DNA from: Streptomyces sp. HUAS 15-9
GTDB taxonomy: Bacteria > Actinomycetota > Actinomycetes > Streptomycetales > Streptomycetaceae
DNA: 64,000 nucleotides
Assembly: GCF_025642155.1 (NCBI RefSeq)
Contig: NZ_CP106798.1
Coordinates: 7,316,001-7,380,000 of the forward strand
Direction: 5' to 3'
The notes below the pieces were generated by a model. It made no database searches, was not told the DNA's origin, and was given only the letters and a program-made list of their open reading frames with translations. The position numbers and the translations under genes were made by a program. Positions 33,764 to 43,729 of this stretch are shown piece after piece. Positions within the stretch are counted from its first letter, which is position 1. Every line of letters starts with the position of its first letter.

Positions 33764-35893
33764 GTGCGGGGCGTGCGTGGCGGGCATTGGCGGCGGATCG
33801 CCAGTCAGGTCGGGCGGAGCGTCACGGTGTGGGCGGTCTCCACCCTCACCATGCTCGTGCTCGCCGGAATCCTGCCCGACTTCCAGCTCCAGTCCGCCGA
33901 CGGCGACAGCGCCACCCGCATCGCCGTCACCGCCGCCCTCGGCGCCGGCGCCTTCGGCATCCTGTCGGCCGTGGTCTGGCCGCTCCTGGTACGGCTGCTG
34001 CTGCTCGTGCCCGCCCTCGTCCTCGGCCTGCTGGTCTTCTTCCTCAACGGCTCCCTGCTGCTCGTCGCGCTGCGCATCAACCCCTCCGGCAGCAGCGAGG
34101 CCGCCCCCGAGACCGCCGTCATCGTGGCCGCCGTGATGTCCGCCGTCGCCTCCGCCACCGGCGCCGCCCTCGCCGTCCGCGACGACGACGCCTACCGGCG
34201 CAGGCTCTACCGGCTCGCCGACCGCCGCCGCAGCTCCCACCCGCCCTGCCCGGCCACCCCCGGCACCGTCCTCGTCCAGCTCGACGGCGTCGGCCATGAC
34301 GTCCTCGCCGACGCCGTCCGCAAGGGACTCATGCCCACCGTCGCCCGCTGGACCGGCGCCGCCGACGGCCGGCCGCCCACCCACCGGCTCACCCCCTGGC
34401 GCACCGACTGGTCCAGCCAGACCGGCGCAAGCCAGCTCGGCATCCTGCACGGCTCCACCTTCGACGTCCCCGCGTTCCGCTGGTACGAGAAGGACAGCCA
34501 CGAGGTGATGGTCTGCAACCGCCCGACCAGCGCCGCCGAGCTCCAGCGCCGCGCCGTCGAGCGCACCCGTGACGGCGGACTGCTCTCCGTGGACGGCGCC
34601 AGCCGCGGCAACCTGTTCAGCGGCGGCGCCGGCGAACAGGCCCTCGTCCTGTCCATCGCCACCCGCCGCCGTGGCCGCGAGAACCGCTCCCGGGCCGGCT
34701 ACTTCGCCTACTTCTCCGACCCGGCCAACGCCGTCCGCACCGCGCTCTCCTTCGCCGCGGAGGCCGGCCGGGAGATCGGCCAGTCCACCCGGGCCCGGAC
34801 ACGGGGGCAGCGGCCGCGCGTCAAACGCGGTGGGCTCTACCCCTTCGTCCGGGCCTTCGCGACCGTCGTCGAACGGGACGTCGTCGTCGCCGCGGTGATG
34901 GGCGACCTGCTCGCCGGACGCACCGCCGTCTACGCCGACCTCGTCGCCTACGACGAGGTCGCCCACCACTCCGGGCCGCGCAGCCGTGACACCGAGAAGG
35001 TGCTGCAGCGCCTGGACCGGTGCCTCGCCCTCATCGAGAAGGTCGCCGAACACGCCCCGCGCCCCTACCGCATCGTCGTGCTCTCCGACCACGGCCAGAG
35101 CCCCGGCGAGACCTTCCACGCCCGCTACGGCCTCACCCTCGGCGACCTGGTCCGCGCCGGCAGCGGACTGCCCGTACCCCGCCGGGCCGAGCGCACGCTT
35201 CCCCAAGCTCTCGGCTTCGCTCGACCAGGGGAGACCCCAACCGGCGCCGAGGCACGAGCCGCCGTACGCGCGGCCCTGCGCAGGCCCGTCGAGGAGCGCG
35301 GTGAACGCCACCGCCCCGCCGGCCGCCACTCGGAACCGATCGTGCTCGCCTCCGGCAACCTCGGCCTGGTCTCCTTCCCGGACGTGCCGCACCGCATGAC
35401 CAAGGAGGAGATCGACGCCCGGCACCCCGCCCTGCTCACCACCCTGGCCAACCACCCCGGCATCGGGTTCCTGCTGGTGCGCAGCGAGCGGCACGGCGGG
35501 CTCGTCCTCGGCGCGAACGGCGCGGAGATCCCGCTGGACCGGCTCGACACTCACCCCGGCCCGCTGGCCTGCTTCGGCCCCGGCGCCGCCGACGCCGTCC
35601 GCCGCACCCACTCCTTCCCGCACACCGCCGACATCATGGTCAACTCCTGGTACGACCCCGCCACCGGCGAAGTCCTCGCCTTCGAGGAGCAGATCGGCTC
35701 CCACGGCGGACTCGGTGGCGCCCAGGCGAAACCGTTTCTGCTGTCGCCCCTCGCGCTGTCCGCGCCCGCCGACGACGGACAGGAACCGGCCGGCGCCGAG
35801 CAGGTGCACCGCGTGCTGCGCCGCTGGCTGCGCGAGGAGAACGGCCCCCAGGTGCCGCTCACCCCTCGGGCCGAGGAGGAGCGGGCCGCCTGA
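33764..35893 (+). CDS. Membrane protein: holin-4-like region fused to alkaline-phosphatase-like phosphodiesterase
   Basis: A 709-aa protein (GTG 33764; GTG 33773 also possible). The N-terminus has about four membrane helices (residues 17-38, 50-70, 72-100, 118-140), like the phage_holin_4_2 family. The rest is an alkaline-phosphatase-superfamily domain with a metal/nucleophile region LVQLDGVGHDVL and the late metal ligands in VLSDHGQSPG. The catalytic domain would face one side of the membrane and could hydrolyse a lipid or polymer phosphodiester. Residues about 479-492 are contributed by a short palindromic repeat inserted in frame. Confidence 0.82.
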   Translation: MRGVRGGHWRRIASQVGRSVTVWAVSTLTMLVLAGILPDFQLQSADGDSATRIAVTAALGAGAFGILSAVVWPLLVRLLLLVPALVLGLLVFFLNGSLLLVALRINPSGSSEAAPETAVIVAAVMSAVASATGAALAVRDDDAYRRRLYRLADRRRSSHPPCPATPGTVLVQLDGVGHDVLADAVRKGLMPTVARWTGAADGRPPTHRLTPWRTDWSSQTGASQLGILHGSTFDVPAFRWYEKDSHEVMVCNRPTSAAELQRRAVERTRDGGLLSVDGASRGNLFSGGAGEQALVLSIATRRRGRENRSRAGYFAYFSDPANAVRTALSFAAEAGREIGQSTRARTRGQRPRVKRGGLYPFVRAFATVVERDVVVAAVMGDLLAGRTAVYADLVAYDEVAHHSGPRSRDTEKVLQRLDRCLALIEKVAEHAPRPYRIVVLSDHGQSPGETFHARYGLTLGDLVRAGSGLPVPRRAERTLPQALGFARPGETPTGAEARAAVRAALRRPVEERGERHRPAGRHSEPIVLASGNLGLVSFPDVPHRMTKEEIDARHPALLTTLANHPGIGFLLVRSERHGGLVLGANGAEIPLDRLDTHPGPLACFGPGAADAVRRTHSFPHTADIMVNSWYDPATGEVLAFEEQIGSHGGLGGAQAKPFLLSPLALSAPADDGQEPAGAEQVHRVLRRWLREENGPQVPLTPRAEEERAA
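35198..35239 (+). repeat. Short palindromic repeat inserted in frame in the phosphodiesterase gene
   Basis: The stretch CTTCCCCAAGCTCTCGGCTT followed by CGCTCGACCAGGGGAGACCCC is a copy of a repeat family scattered through Streptomyces genomes. Its core TCTCGGCTTCGCTCGA is the reverse complement of the core at 56993-57010. It adds about 14 residues (LPQALGFARPGETP) without breaking the frame. Confidence 0.7.
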
Positions 35894-35972
35894 AAATCGG
35901 CTGCGCCCGAGGGGACACGCGCCCACACTGTTCGAGTCGCCCACCCTCGAACCTCCCCAAGGAGCCTCGGTC

Positions 35973-37034
35973 TTGCAGGCTGCCGTCACGGTCACCCCTG
36001 CCCGTCTCCCCGAGCTGCTGCTCGGCCTCGCCACCGTCCGCCCCGTCTTCATCTGGGGTGCCCCCGGCATCGGAAAGTCCTCCCTGGTCCGGGAGTTCGC
36101 CGCATCGCTGGGCCTGGACTGCGTGAGCCTGCTCGGCACCCAGCTCGCCCCCGAGGACCTGATCGGTGTCCCGCAGATCCGCGAGGGACGGTCGGTGTTC
36201 TGCCCGCCGGAGGCGATCGCCCGCGACGAGCCGTACTGCCTGTTCCTGGACGAGCTGAACGCGGCCACGCCGGATGTGCAGAAGGCGTTCTACTCGCTGA
36301 TCCTGGACCGCCGCATCGGCACCTACGAGCTGCCCAAGGGCTCGATCGTCGTCGGCGCCGGAAACCGTGCCACCGACAACGCCCTCGCCCGGCCCATCGC
36401 CTCCGCCCTCGTCAACCGGCTCGCGCACGTCCACCTGGAGGCATCCGCCCGGGACTGGCTCGCCTGGGCCGCGGGCAACGGCATCCACCCCTGGATCGTG
36501 GACCACGTCACCGACCGGCCCGACCATCTGTGGTCCAAACCGCCGAAGACCGAGGAGCCGTTCTCCACCCCGCGCTCCTGGCACATGCTCTCCGACGCGC
36601 TGCACTCCTTCGGCCGGGACCTCGACGAGGAGACCCTCAAGGTCCTCGCCCACGGCATGCTGACGCCCGCCCACGCGACCGCCTTCTGCGGCTACGTCAA
36701 GATCGTCCGCAGCCGTTTCGGTATCGAGGCGATCCTCAAGGGCGACGCCCGCTGGCCGGACCGCGTCGAGGACCGCGACCTGCTGTACTACCTCGCGGAG
36801 TCGTTCCGCGGCCGCCTCGTCAAGGAACTGCCCGTCAGCAAGGAGCACATGTCGGCCAACGGACGGCAGACCGCGTACCGCGCCAAGTCCCTGCTCGTGC
36901 AACTCGCCGAGATCTCCGTCGAGGTCGCACAGAGCGTCATCGCCGCCGACACCGACGGGAACCCCGTCCTGCCTGCCTGGTTCCTGATCGAGGCGGCCCG
37001 GGACATGCCCCGGCTGGTGGAGGCGCGTCGATGA
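35973..37034 (+). CDS. MoxR-type AAA ATPase
   Basis: A 353-aa protein. The best start is TTG 35973, with AAGGAG 9 nt upstream; no ATG or GTG fits as well. Walker A is GAPGIGKSS (residues 30-38), Walker B CLFLDELN, sensor GAGNRATDN and an arginine-finger-like NRLAHVHLE. MoxR ATPases work with VWA proteins as chaperones in assembly of complexes. The gene end is duplicated downstream (see 36945-37386). Confidence 0.9.
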   Translation: MQAAVTVTPARLPELLLGLATVRPVFIWGAPGIGKSSLVREFAASLGLDCVSLLGTQLAPEDLIGVPQIREGRSVFCPPEAIARDEPYCLFLDELNAATPDVQKAFYSLILDRRIGTYELPKGSIVVGAGNRATDNALARPIASALVNRLAHVHLEASARDWLAWAAGNGIHPWIVDHVTDRPDHLWSKPPKTEEPFSTPRSWHMLSDALHSFGRDLDEETLKVLAHGMLTPAHATAFCGYVKIVRSRFGIEAILKGDARWPDRVEDRDLLYYLAESFRGRLVKELPVSKEHMSANGRQTAYRAKSLLVQLAEISVEVAQSVIAADTDGNPVLPAWFLIEAARDMPRLVEARR

Positions 37035-37386
37035 GTCGGGCTCGTGGGGTGAAGGCGAGGAAGAAGGATCCGGCGGGCGTGGCGCTGTTGCGGGCCGACC
37101 CGGCCCTGCGCGCGGTGGAGTTCACCCTCTGCCGCCACCCGGACTGCGGGCTTGGGTCGCATGACGGACTTGTCCGCGCCGATGCCGACGGTGACCGCGT
37201 TCTGCCCGCGTGGTTCCTGATCGAGGCGGCTCGGGACATGCCGCGGTTGGTGGAGGTGCGCCGATGAGCCGGGCCCGCGCGGCAAAGCAACAGAAGAAGA
37301 AGGATCCGGCGGCGGAGGAGTTCGCGGCGGGCGTGGCGTTGCTACGGGCCAACCCGGCCCTGCGTGCCGTGGAGTTCACGATCTGC
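36945..37386 (+). repeat. Diverged tandem duplication, period 233 bp
   Basis: Copy A (36945-37132) and copy B (37178-37386) each hold the last about 27 codons of the ATPase gene and the first about 30 codons of the VWA gene. Both encode PAWFLIEAARDMPRLVE then MSRAR. Copy B has 21 extra bases (7 codons) after the DP. A 45-bp spacer separates them. Many third-position changes show that the duplication is not recent. Confidence 0.9.
37031..37267 (+). pseudogene. Chimeric small ORF made by the tandem duplication
   Basis: A 78-codon frame starting at an ATGA overlap with the ATPase stop. It begins like the VWA protein (MSRARGVKARKKDPAGVALL) and ends like the ATPase (VLPAWFLIEAARDMPRLVEVRR). It is an open reading frame but has the look of a duplication scar. 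It might still be translated and keep the downstream VWA gene coupled. Confidence 0.75.
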
Positions 37387-37986
37387 AGCGGCTTCCTGCC
37401 CGGCGGGCTGGTCGAGGAGATCCGCGCGCTCAGCCATCCGCCGCTGCCCTGGGACGCACAACTCGCCCGCTGGTTCGACGAGTTCGTCCCGCGTCCGGAG
37501 GCGGTGCGGTCGTACGCCCGCCCCTCGCGCCGGCAGTCGTCCACCCCCGACATCCCGCGCCCGGGCCGCTGGTTCCCGCCCGAGGAGGTCGCCCGCTGCA
37601 CCTTCGGCGTCGTCCTGGACACCTCTGGCTCCATGGACCGTACGCTGCTCGGCAAGGCGCTCGGCGCGATCGCCTCGTACGCCGAGGCCCGCGACGTACC
37701 CGCCGCCCGGGTGGTCTTCTGCGACGCCGCCCCGCACGACGCCGGCTATCTGCCGGTCACCGAGATCGCCGGCCGGGTACGGGTGCACGGCCGCGGCGGT
37801 ACGGTCCTGCAGCCCGGGATCGACCTGCTGCACCGGGCGGACGACTTCCCGCCCGGCGCCCCGGTACTGGTCATCACCGACGGCTGGTGCGACGTGCTGC
37901 GCGTGCGGCGTGAGCACGCCTATCTGATCCCGCAGGGCGGCCGACTGCCGTTCACCCCGCGTGGGCCCGTCTTCAGGGTGCGCTGA
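37264..37986 (+). CDS. VWA-domain protein, partner of the MoxR ATPase (possibly shortened)
   Basis: A 240-aa protein. The von Willebrand A domain has the MIDAS motif VVLDTSGSMD (about 117-126), and VITDGWCD. The N-terminal about 100 residues match the start of DUF2201/VWA-like proteins but seem short: the metallopeptidase-like middle part that I would expect is missing between VEFTICS and GFLPGG. An ATGA overlap joins it to the chimeric ORF. It should cooperate with the ATPase at 35973. Confidence 0.8.
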   Translation: MSRARAAKQQKKKDPAAEEFAAGVALLRANPALRAVEFTICSGFLPGGLVEEIRALSHPPLPWDAQLARWFDEFVPRPEAVRSYARPSRRQSSTPDIPRPGRWFPPEEVARCTFGVVLDTSGSMDRTLLGKALGAIASYAEARDVPAARVVFCDAAPHDAGYLPVTEIAGRVRVHGRGGTVLQPGIDLLHRADDFPPGAPVLVITDGWCDVLRVRREHAYLIPQGGRLPFTPRGPVFRVR

Positions 37987-38051
37987 GTCCGGATGTGATC
38001 GGATGGGAGACGCAGAACCCGGAATGGGGCTCCCACGCGAAAGGAACAACC

Positions 38052-38477
38052 GTGGCCACCACGCGCACCGCACACACCGTCTGGGAAGGCAACCTGATCG
38101 AGGGCAACGGTGTCGTCACCTTCGACTCCTCCGGCATCGGCCAGCAGCCGGTGTCGTGGCCGTCGCGCGCGGAGAAGGCGAACGGCAAGACCAGCCCCGA
38201 GGAGCTGATCGCCGCCGCCCACTCCAGCTGCTTCGCCATGGCTCTGTCGCACGGCCTGGCCGGCGCCGGCACCCCGCCCACCAAGCTCGTCACCTCGGCG
38301 GACGTCACCTTCCAGCCGGGTGAGGGCATCACCGGCATCCACCTCACCGTCGAGGGCACCGTCCCCGGTCTGGACGAGGACGGCTTCGCCGCGGCCGCCG
38401 CGGACGCCAAGAAGAACTGCCCGGTCAGCCAGGCCCTGACCGGCACCACCATCACCCTGTCGGCGAAGCTGGCCTGA
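38052..38477 (+). CDS. OsmC-family peroxiredoxin-like protein
   Basis: A 141-aa protein from GTG 38052, with AAGGA upstream. The OsmC/Ohr motifs are [13 protein letters not shown], where the first Cys is peroxidatic, and [10 protein letters not shown] with the second Cys. These proteins reduce organic hydroperoxides. The ORF has a longer upstream frame without a ribosome site. Confidence 0.92.
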   Translation: MATTRTAHTVWEGNLIEGNGVVTFDSSGIGQQPVSWPSRAEKANGKTSPEELIAAAHSSCFAMALSHGLAGAGTPPTKLVTSADVTFQPGEGITGIHLTVEGTVPGLDEDGFAAAAADAKKNCPVSQALTGTTITLSAKLA

Positions 38478-38494
38478 CCCGCGCCACGTCCCTG

Positions 38495-38523
38495 GATGCC
38501 GCGTCCCCGCAGGGCGCGGCATC
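38495..38523 (+). terminator. Terminator hairpin after the OsmC gene
   Basis: GATGCCGCG (38495-38503) and CGCGGCATC (38515-38523) pair perfectly with an 11-nt loop, 17 nt after the OsmC stop. Confidence 0.65.
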
Positions 38524-38544
38524 GCCGTTTCCGGGTACCCGGCA

Positions 38545-38573
38545 TTGACAACGGCCCGCTCAAGTTTTGTGCT
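38545..38573 (+). promoter_or_regulatory. Candidate dnaK promoter with a HAIR-like half site
   Basis: TTGACA (38545-38550) is a consensus -35 box; 17 nt further is TGTGCT (38568-38573), a weak -10. The region ATTGACA-N7-GCTCAAG overlaps it and resembles the HspR box CTTGAGT-N7-ACTCAAG at 10 of 14 positions, mainly in the right half. ATG is 34 nt downstream. Unproven. Confidence 0.4.
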
Positions 38574-38607
38574 GGAGTCGGGAAACAACGGGCGGAAGGG
38601 GACAGCA

Positions 38608-40470
<1,863 letters not shown>

Positions 40471-40474
40471 CGCA

Positions 40475-40951
40475 CTACGTCGTCGGCAGCGTCGCGCAGA
40501 CCGCGTCCAGTACGGACGCGTACGGCGTACCGAACTCCGTCAGCCGGGAGCGGAGCCCCTCCAGCGCGTCGCGGTGTTCCGTGAGCAGTTCCGTGCTGCC
40601 GGTCCGGGCGGTGCACTCCAGCACCGCCGGGAGGAAGTCCGGCAGCTCCTCGCCGCTGAACTCCAGGCCGTGCTCCCGGTAGACGTCCTCGAACCGGTCC
40701 AGGGACCCGCCCCGCCGCCCGATGCAGCCGTTGTTCCACCGGCTCAGATACAGACCGTGCCGGTGCCCGAGCCCGAAGACCCGCACATAGTGCTCGGTCA
40801 GTTCGCACAGCGGGGTCACCGCCGCGTAGTCGCTGAACTCCCGCAGCTGCGGCGCGGCTTCGCGCAGCAGCGGCAGCCGGGCGACGAAGTCGTCGTCCGG
40901 ATACGTCAGGCAGAGCGCAGCCGCCTGGTACAGGACCGCGTCCGAGGGCAT
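40475..40951 (-). CDS. narJ: NarJ-like nitrate reductase assembly chaperone (orphan)
   Basis: A 158-aa protein. The NarJ pattern is clear: ALCLTYPDDDFVARLPLL, YVRVFGLGHRHGLYLSRWNNG and FEDVYREHGLEFSGEELPDFLPAVLE. NarJ inserts the molybdenum cofactor into NarG. No narG, narH or narI is found on either side; it stands 4 nt from the end of dnaK. It is either a chaperone for a distant enzyme or a relic. GAAGGAGG precedes ATG 40951. Confidence 0.85.
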   Translation of the reverse strand: MPSDAVLYQAAALCLTYPDDDFVARLPLLREAAPQLREFSDYAAVTPLCELTEHYVRVFGLGHRHGLYLSRWNNGCIGRRGGSLDRFEDVYREHGLEFSGEELPDFLPAVLECTARTGSTELLTEHRDALEGLRSRLTEFGTPYASVLDAVCATLPTT

Positions 40952-41078
40952 CCGGCCTCCTTCGCGTCGTCGGAGGCCGGCCGCCGCTCGCGGTCGGACA
41001 CGCGCGCTCCCTTGCTCGCCCTTGGTTCCAACCTAGGGGCGAGAAGGGATGCGCACCTGTCCGCCGCACCCGTCCGGG

Positions 41079-41885
41079 TCAGGGCTTGCGCGCGACCCCC
41101 GCGTACACGGGCACGACGCCCTCCGCCTGTGCCGCCACGTCCTCCGGATCCGGCCGCCAGCCGTAGACGGGGATGACCCCGGGGCCGAGCAGCTCCAGGC
41201 CGTCGAAGAACCTGGCGAACTCCGTCAGCGTACGGGGATAGAACGGCGTGCCGCTCCTGCGGAACAGCTCCTCCGCGCGGGCCACGCCCTCGGGGCTGAT
41301 GTCCTGCGTGACCTGGGAGAGGATCAGATAGCTCCCCGGGGCGAGCCGCGCGACGTACCGCTCGATCAGGCCGTACACGTCGTCCTCGTCACCCAGATAG
41401 TGGGTGAGCGCCACCAGCGACAGCGCGACGGGCCGGCCGAAGTCCAGGGACTCACCGGCCAGCCGCAGGATGGCGTCGGGGTCACGGACATCGGCGTGGA
41501 CGTAGTCCGTGCTGCCCTCGGCGGAGCCCTTCAGCAGCGCCTCGGCGTGCCGCAGCACGATCGGGTCGTTGTCCGCGTACACCACCTTCGACTCCGGAGC
41601 CGCACCCTGCGCCACCTGGTGCAGATTGGGCTCGGTGGGAATGCCGGTGCCGATGTCCAGGAACTGACGGATCCCGGCCTCGGCCGCCGTACGCACGGCC
41701 CGGTGCATGAACCGCCGGTTGGCACGCGCCCCGCGCACCGCCGTGCCGTCCGCGGCCAGGATCTTCCGCGCCAGCTCCTCGTCCACCGGGTAGTTGTCCT
41801 TGCCGCCCAGCCACCAGTCGTACACACGCGCGGGATGCGGCCTGCTCGTGTCGATGGTGATGCGCCCGGCCTCGGATTCGCTCAT
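41079..41885 (-). CDS. SAM-dependent methyltransferase, DUF574/Methyltransf_19 type
   Basis: A 268-aa protein starting MSESEAGRITIDTSRPHPAR. The family hallmarks are RVYDWWLGGKDNYPVDEELA, NRRFMHRAVR and FLDIGTGIPTEPNLHQVA. Streptomyces has dozens of copies, substrates unknown. It follows the XRE/DUF5753 gene by 18 nt on the same strand, a frequent neighbourhood. Confidence 0.9.
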   Translation of the reverse strand: MSESEAGRITIDTSRPHPARVYDWWLGGKDNYPVDEELARKILAADGTAVRGARANRRFMHRAVRTAAEAGIRQFLDIGTGIPTEPNLHQVAQGAAPESKVVYADNDPIVLRHAEALLKGSAEGSTDYVHADVRDPDAILRLAGESLDFGRPVALSLVALTHYLGDEDDVYGLIERYVARLAPGSYLILSQVTQDISPEGVARAEELFRRSGTPFYPRTLTEFARFFDGLELLGPGVIPVYGWRPDPEDVAAQAEGVVPVYAGVARKP

Positions 41886-41903
41886 GCGGTGTCTGCTCCG
41901 TCC

Positions 41904-42767
41904 TCAGAGGTTCTCTCGGTACTCACGAAGGATCTTCTCGGTGCGATGCGCGGACGCGGCTCGCGCCGTCATGTGGTCCAGCACCTCCAGGTGCGCCCCG
42001 ACCTCCGAGCGCGAGTCCAGATACAGGGCGCCGGTCAGATACTCCGTGAAGACCATGTCCGGCAGCTCGGGCTCCGCGAACCGGAACAGCGTGAAGGGGG
42101 CGTACGTCCCCGGATGCGGGCCCGCGGCGAACTCGGCCAGCTGGAGGGTGATCCGGTCCCGCGCCGCGTACTCCAGCAGCTTGTCCAGCTGGTCGCGCAT
42201 CACCTCGGCGTGCGGGCTCACCGGGCGCCGCAGCACCGTCTCGTCCATGATCACCCACAGATGGGGTGGGTTCTCCCGTTCCAGCAGGCTCTGCCGGGCC
42301 ATGCGCAACGACACATGGCGCTCGATCGTCTCCGGGCCGCAGCTGCCTATCGTCCCGGCCTCCAGCACCGCACGCGCGTAGTCCTCGGTCTGCAGCAGGC
42401 CGGGCACGAAGTGCGGCTCGTAGGAGCGGATGATCCGGGCGGCGCCCTCCAGGCTCACATACAGGCTGAACCAGTCCGGCAGCACATCGTGGAACCGCTG
42501 CCACCAGCCCGGCTGGTTGGCCTCCTCGGCCAGCTCCACGAACGCGGCCGCCTCCTCGTCGGCGACGCCGTACGTCGTGAGCAGCACCTGCACATAGGGG
42601 ATCTTCAGCGCGACCTCGGCCATCTCCATCCGCCGTACGGTCGCCGGAGCCACCCGCAGTACCCGGGCGGCCTCCTCGCGCTTGAGGCCGGCCGCCTCGC
42701 GCAGCTCCTGCAGCCGCTTCCCGAGCACCACCTGGCCCACGGTCGGCGCAGCACGCCGCTCACTCAC
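41904..42767 (-). CDS. XRE-family transcriptional regulator with DUF5753 domain
   Basis: A 287-aa protein. HTH at about 12-70 (LGKRLQELREAAGLKREEAARVLRVAPATV), then the DUF5753 ligand-binding-like domain (EPHFVPGLLQTEDYARAVLEAG, VILNEAVL-type segment VIMDETVLRRPV, ILPFAAG-like segment). These Scr1-like regulators usually control a small DUF397 gene, but none is present here; the downstream partner is a methyltransferase. Confidence 0.9.
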   Translation of the reverse strand: MSERRAAPTVGQVVLGKRLQELREAAGLKREEAARVLRVAPATVRRMEMAEVALKIPYVQVLLTTYGVADEEAAAFVELAEEANQPGWWQRFHDVLPDWFSLYVSLEGAARIIRSYEPHFVPGLLQTEDYARAVLEAGTIGSCGPETIERHVSLRMARQSLLERENPPHLWVIMDETVLRRPVSPHAEVMRDQLDKLLEYAARDRITLQLAEFAAGPHPGTYAPFTLFRFAEPELPDMVFTEYLTGALYLDSRSEVGAHLEVLDHMTARAASAHRTEKILREYRENL

Positions 42768-42863
42768 GCCACGCCTCCCCTACGCGCCGAGTTATGCGTG
42801 CAGTGTGTCACGCGATGCCGTATCGCACACGTGCCCGACGCAGACGCACGCGTCACATGCCCG

Positions 42864-43700
42864 TCAACCCGCCGCCGAATGCAGGTACTTGGCGGTGGCC
42901 GGGTCGGCGGGCAGGAACGTCTCGATCGCCAACTCGGCCACGGTCACGTCCATCGGCGTGTTGAACGTGGAGATCGACGACACGAACGACAGGATCCGCC
43001 CCTCGTGCTCGATCCGCATCGGCAGCGCGAAGTACGCGACGGGCTCGGCCGGTTCGTCCGCGGGCGCGCTCTGCGGCACGGGGTAGGCCGCGACTTCCTC
43101 GTACAACTCCCGCAACGCGTCCGAGCGATGAAGGGCGATCTGCCGCTCCATCTGTGCCAGCAGATGACCGCGCCACTCGCGCAGATTGCGGATGCGCGGC
43201 GCCAGACCCTCCGGATGCAGCGTCAGCCGCATCGCGTTCGGCGCGGACGACATCAGGGACTCCGGTACGCCGTCGAGCAGCATGGAGATGCCCCGGTTGG
43301 CGGCGACGACCGTGTACGTGGCGTCGACGACCAGCGCCGGATACGGCTCGTAACCCCGGATCAGCCGCTCCATCCCGTCCCGCAGCGCGTCCAGCGCCGG
43401 GTCGTCCAGCGGGGTCTCGGGATAGCGCGGGGCGTAACCGGCCGCCAGCAGCAGCGCGTTGCGCTCCCGTACCGGCACGTCCAGGTGCTCGGCCAGGCGC
43501 AGCACCATCTCCTCGCTCGGGCGTGAACGGCCCGTCTCGATGAAGCTGATGTGCCGCGCCGACGAGTCGGCACGCAGTGCCAGTTCCAGCTGACTGACCC
43601 GGCGCCGCTCCCGCCAGGCACGGAGCAGCGGACCCACACCTCTTTCGTAGGGGGCAGGGGCGGTGGCGGACGGGGCGGGGCCGGACGCGACACTGGTCAT
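42864..43700 (-). CDS. XRE-family regulator with MmyB-like ligand-binding domain
   Basis: A 278-aa protein. HTH about 25-80 (LLRAWRERRRVSQLELALRADSS, RHISFIETGRSRPS), then the MmyB-like PAS/cupin region (RLIRGYEPYPALVVDATYTVVAANRGISMLLDGVP). It belongs to the regulators first seen beside the methylenomycin genes, and its members often control neighbouring catabolic or efflux genes. It is divergent from the ADP-ribosylglycohydrolase gene, with a gap of only 29 nt. Confidence 0.9.
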   Translation of the reverse strand: MTSVASGPAPSATAPAPYERGVGPLLRAWRERRRVSQLELALRADSSARHISFIETGRSRPSEEMVLRLAEHLDVPVRERNALLLAAGYAPRYPETPLDDPALDALRDGMERLIRGYEPYPALVVDATYTVVAANRGISMLLDGVPESLMSSAPNAMRLTLHPEGLAPRIRNLREWRGHLLAQMERQIALHRSDALRELYEEVAAYPVPQSAPADEPAEPVAYFALPMRIEHEGRILSFVSSISTFNTPMDVTVAELAIETFLPADPATAKYLHSAAG

Positions 43701-43729
43701 ACGGACGACCGTAGTCGAGGAGTGTGCGC

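Noticed and set aside
40952..41078. Remains of narGH next to narJ
   Set aside because: Reading the gap in both strands showed no NarH/NarG-like sequence.
42768..42863. Operator in the gap between the two XRE genes
   Set aside because: CGAT-N5-ATCG with outer GTGTG/CACAC is asymmetric and short; not convincing.
41049..43526. 825-codon plus-strand frame across the methyltransferase and two XRE genes
   Set aside because: It spans three well-supported minus-strand genes and their gaps, and its translation has no family features.
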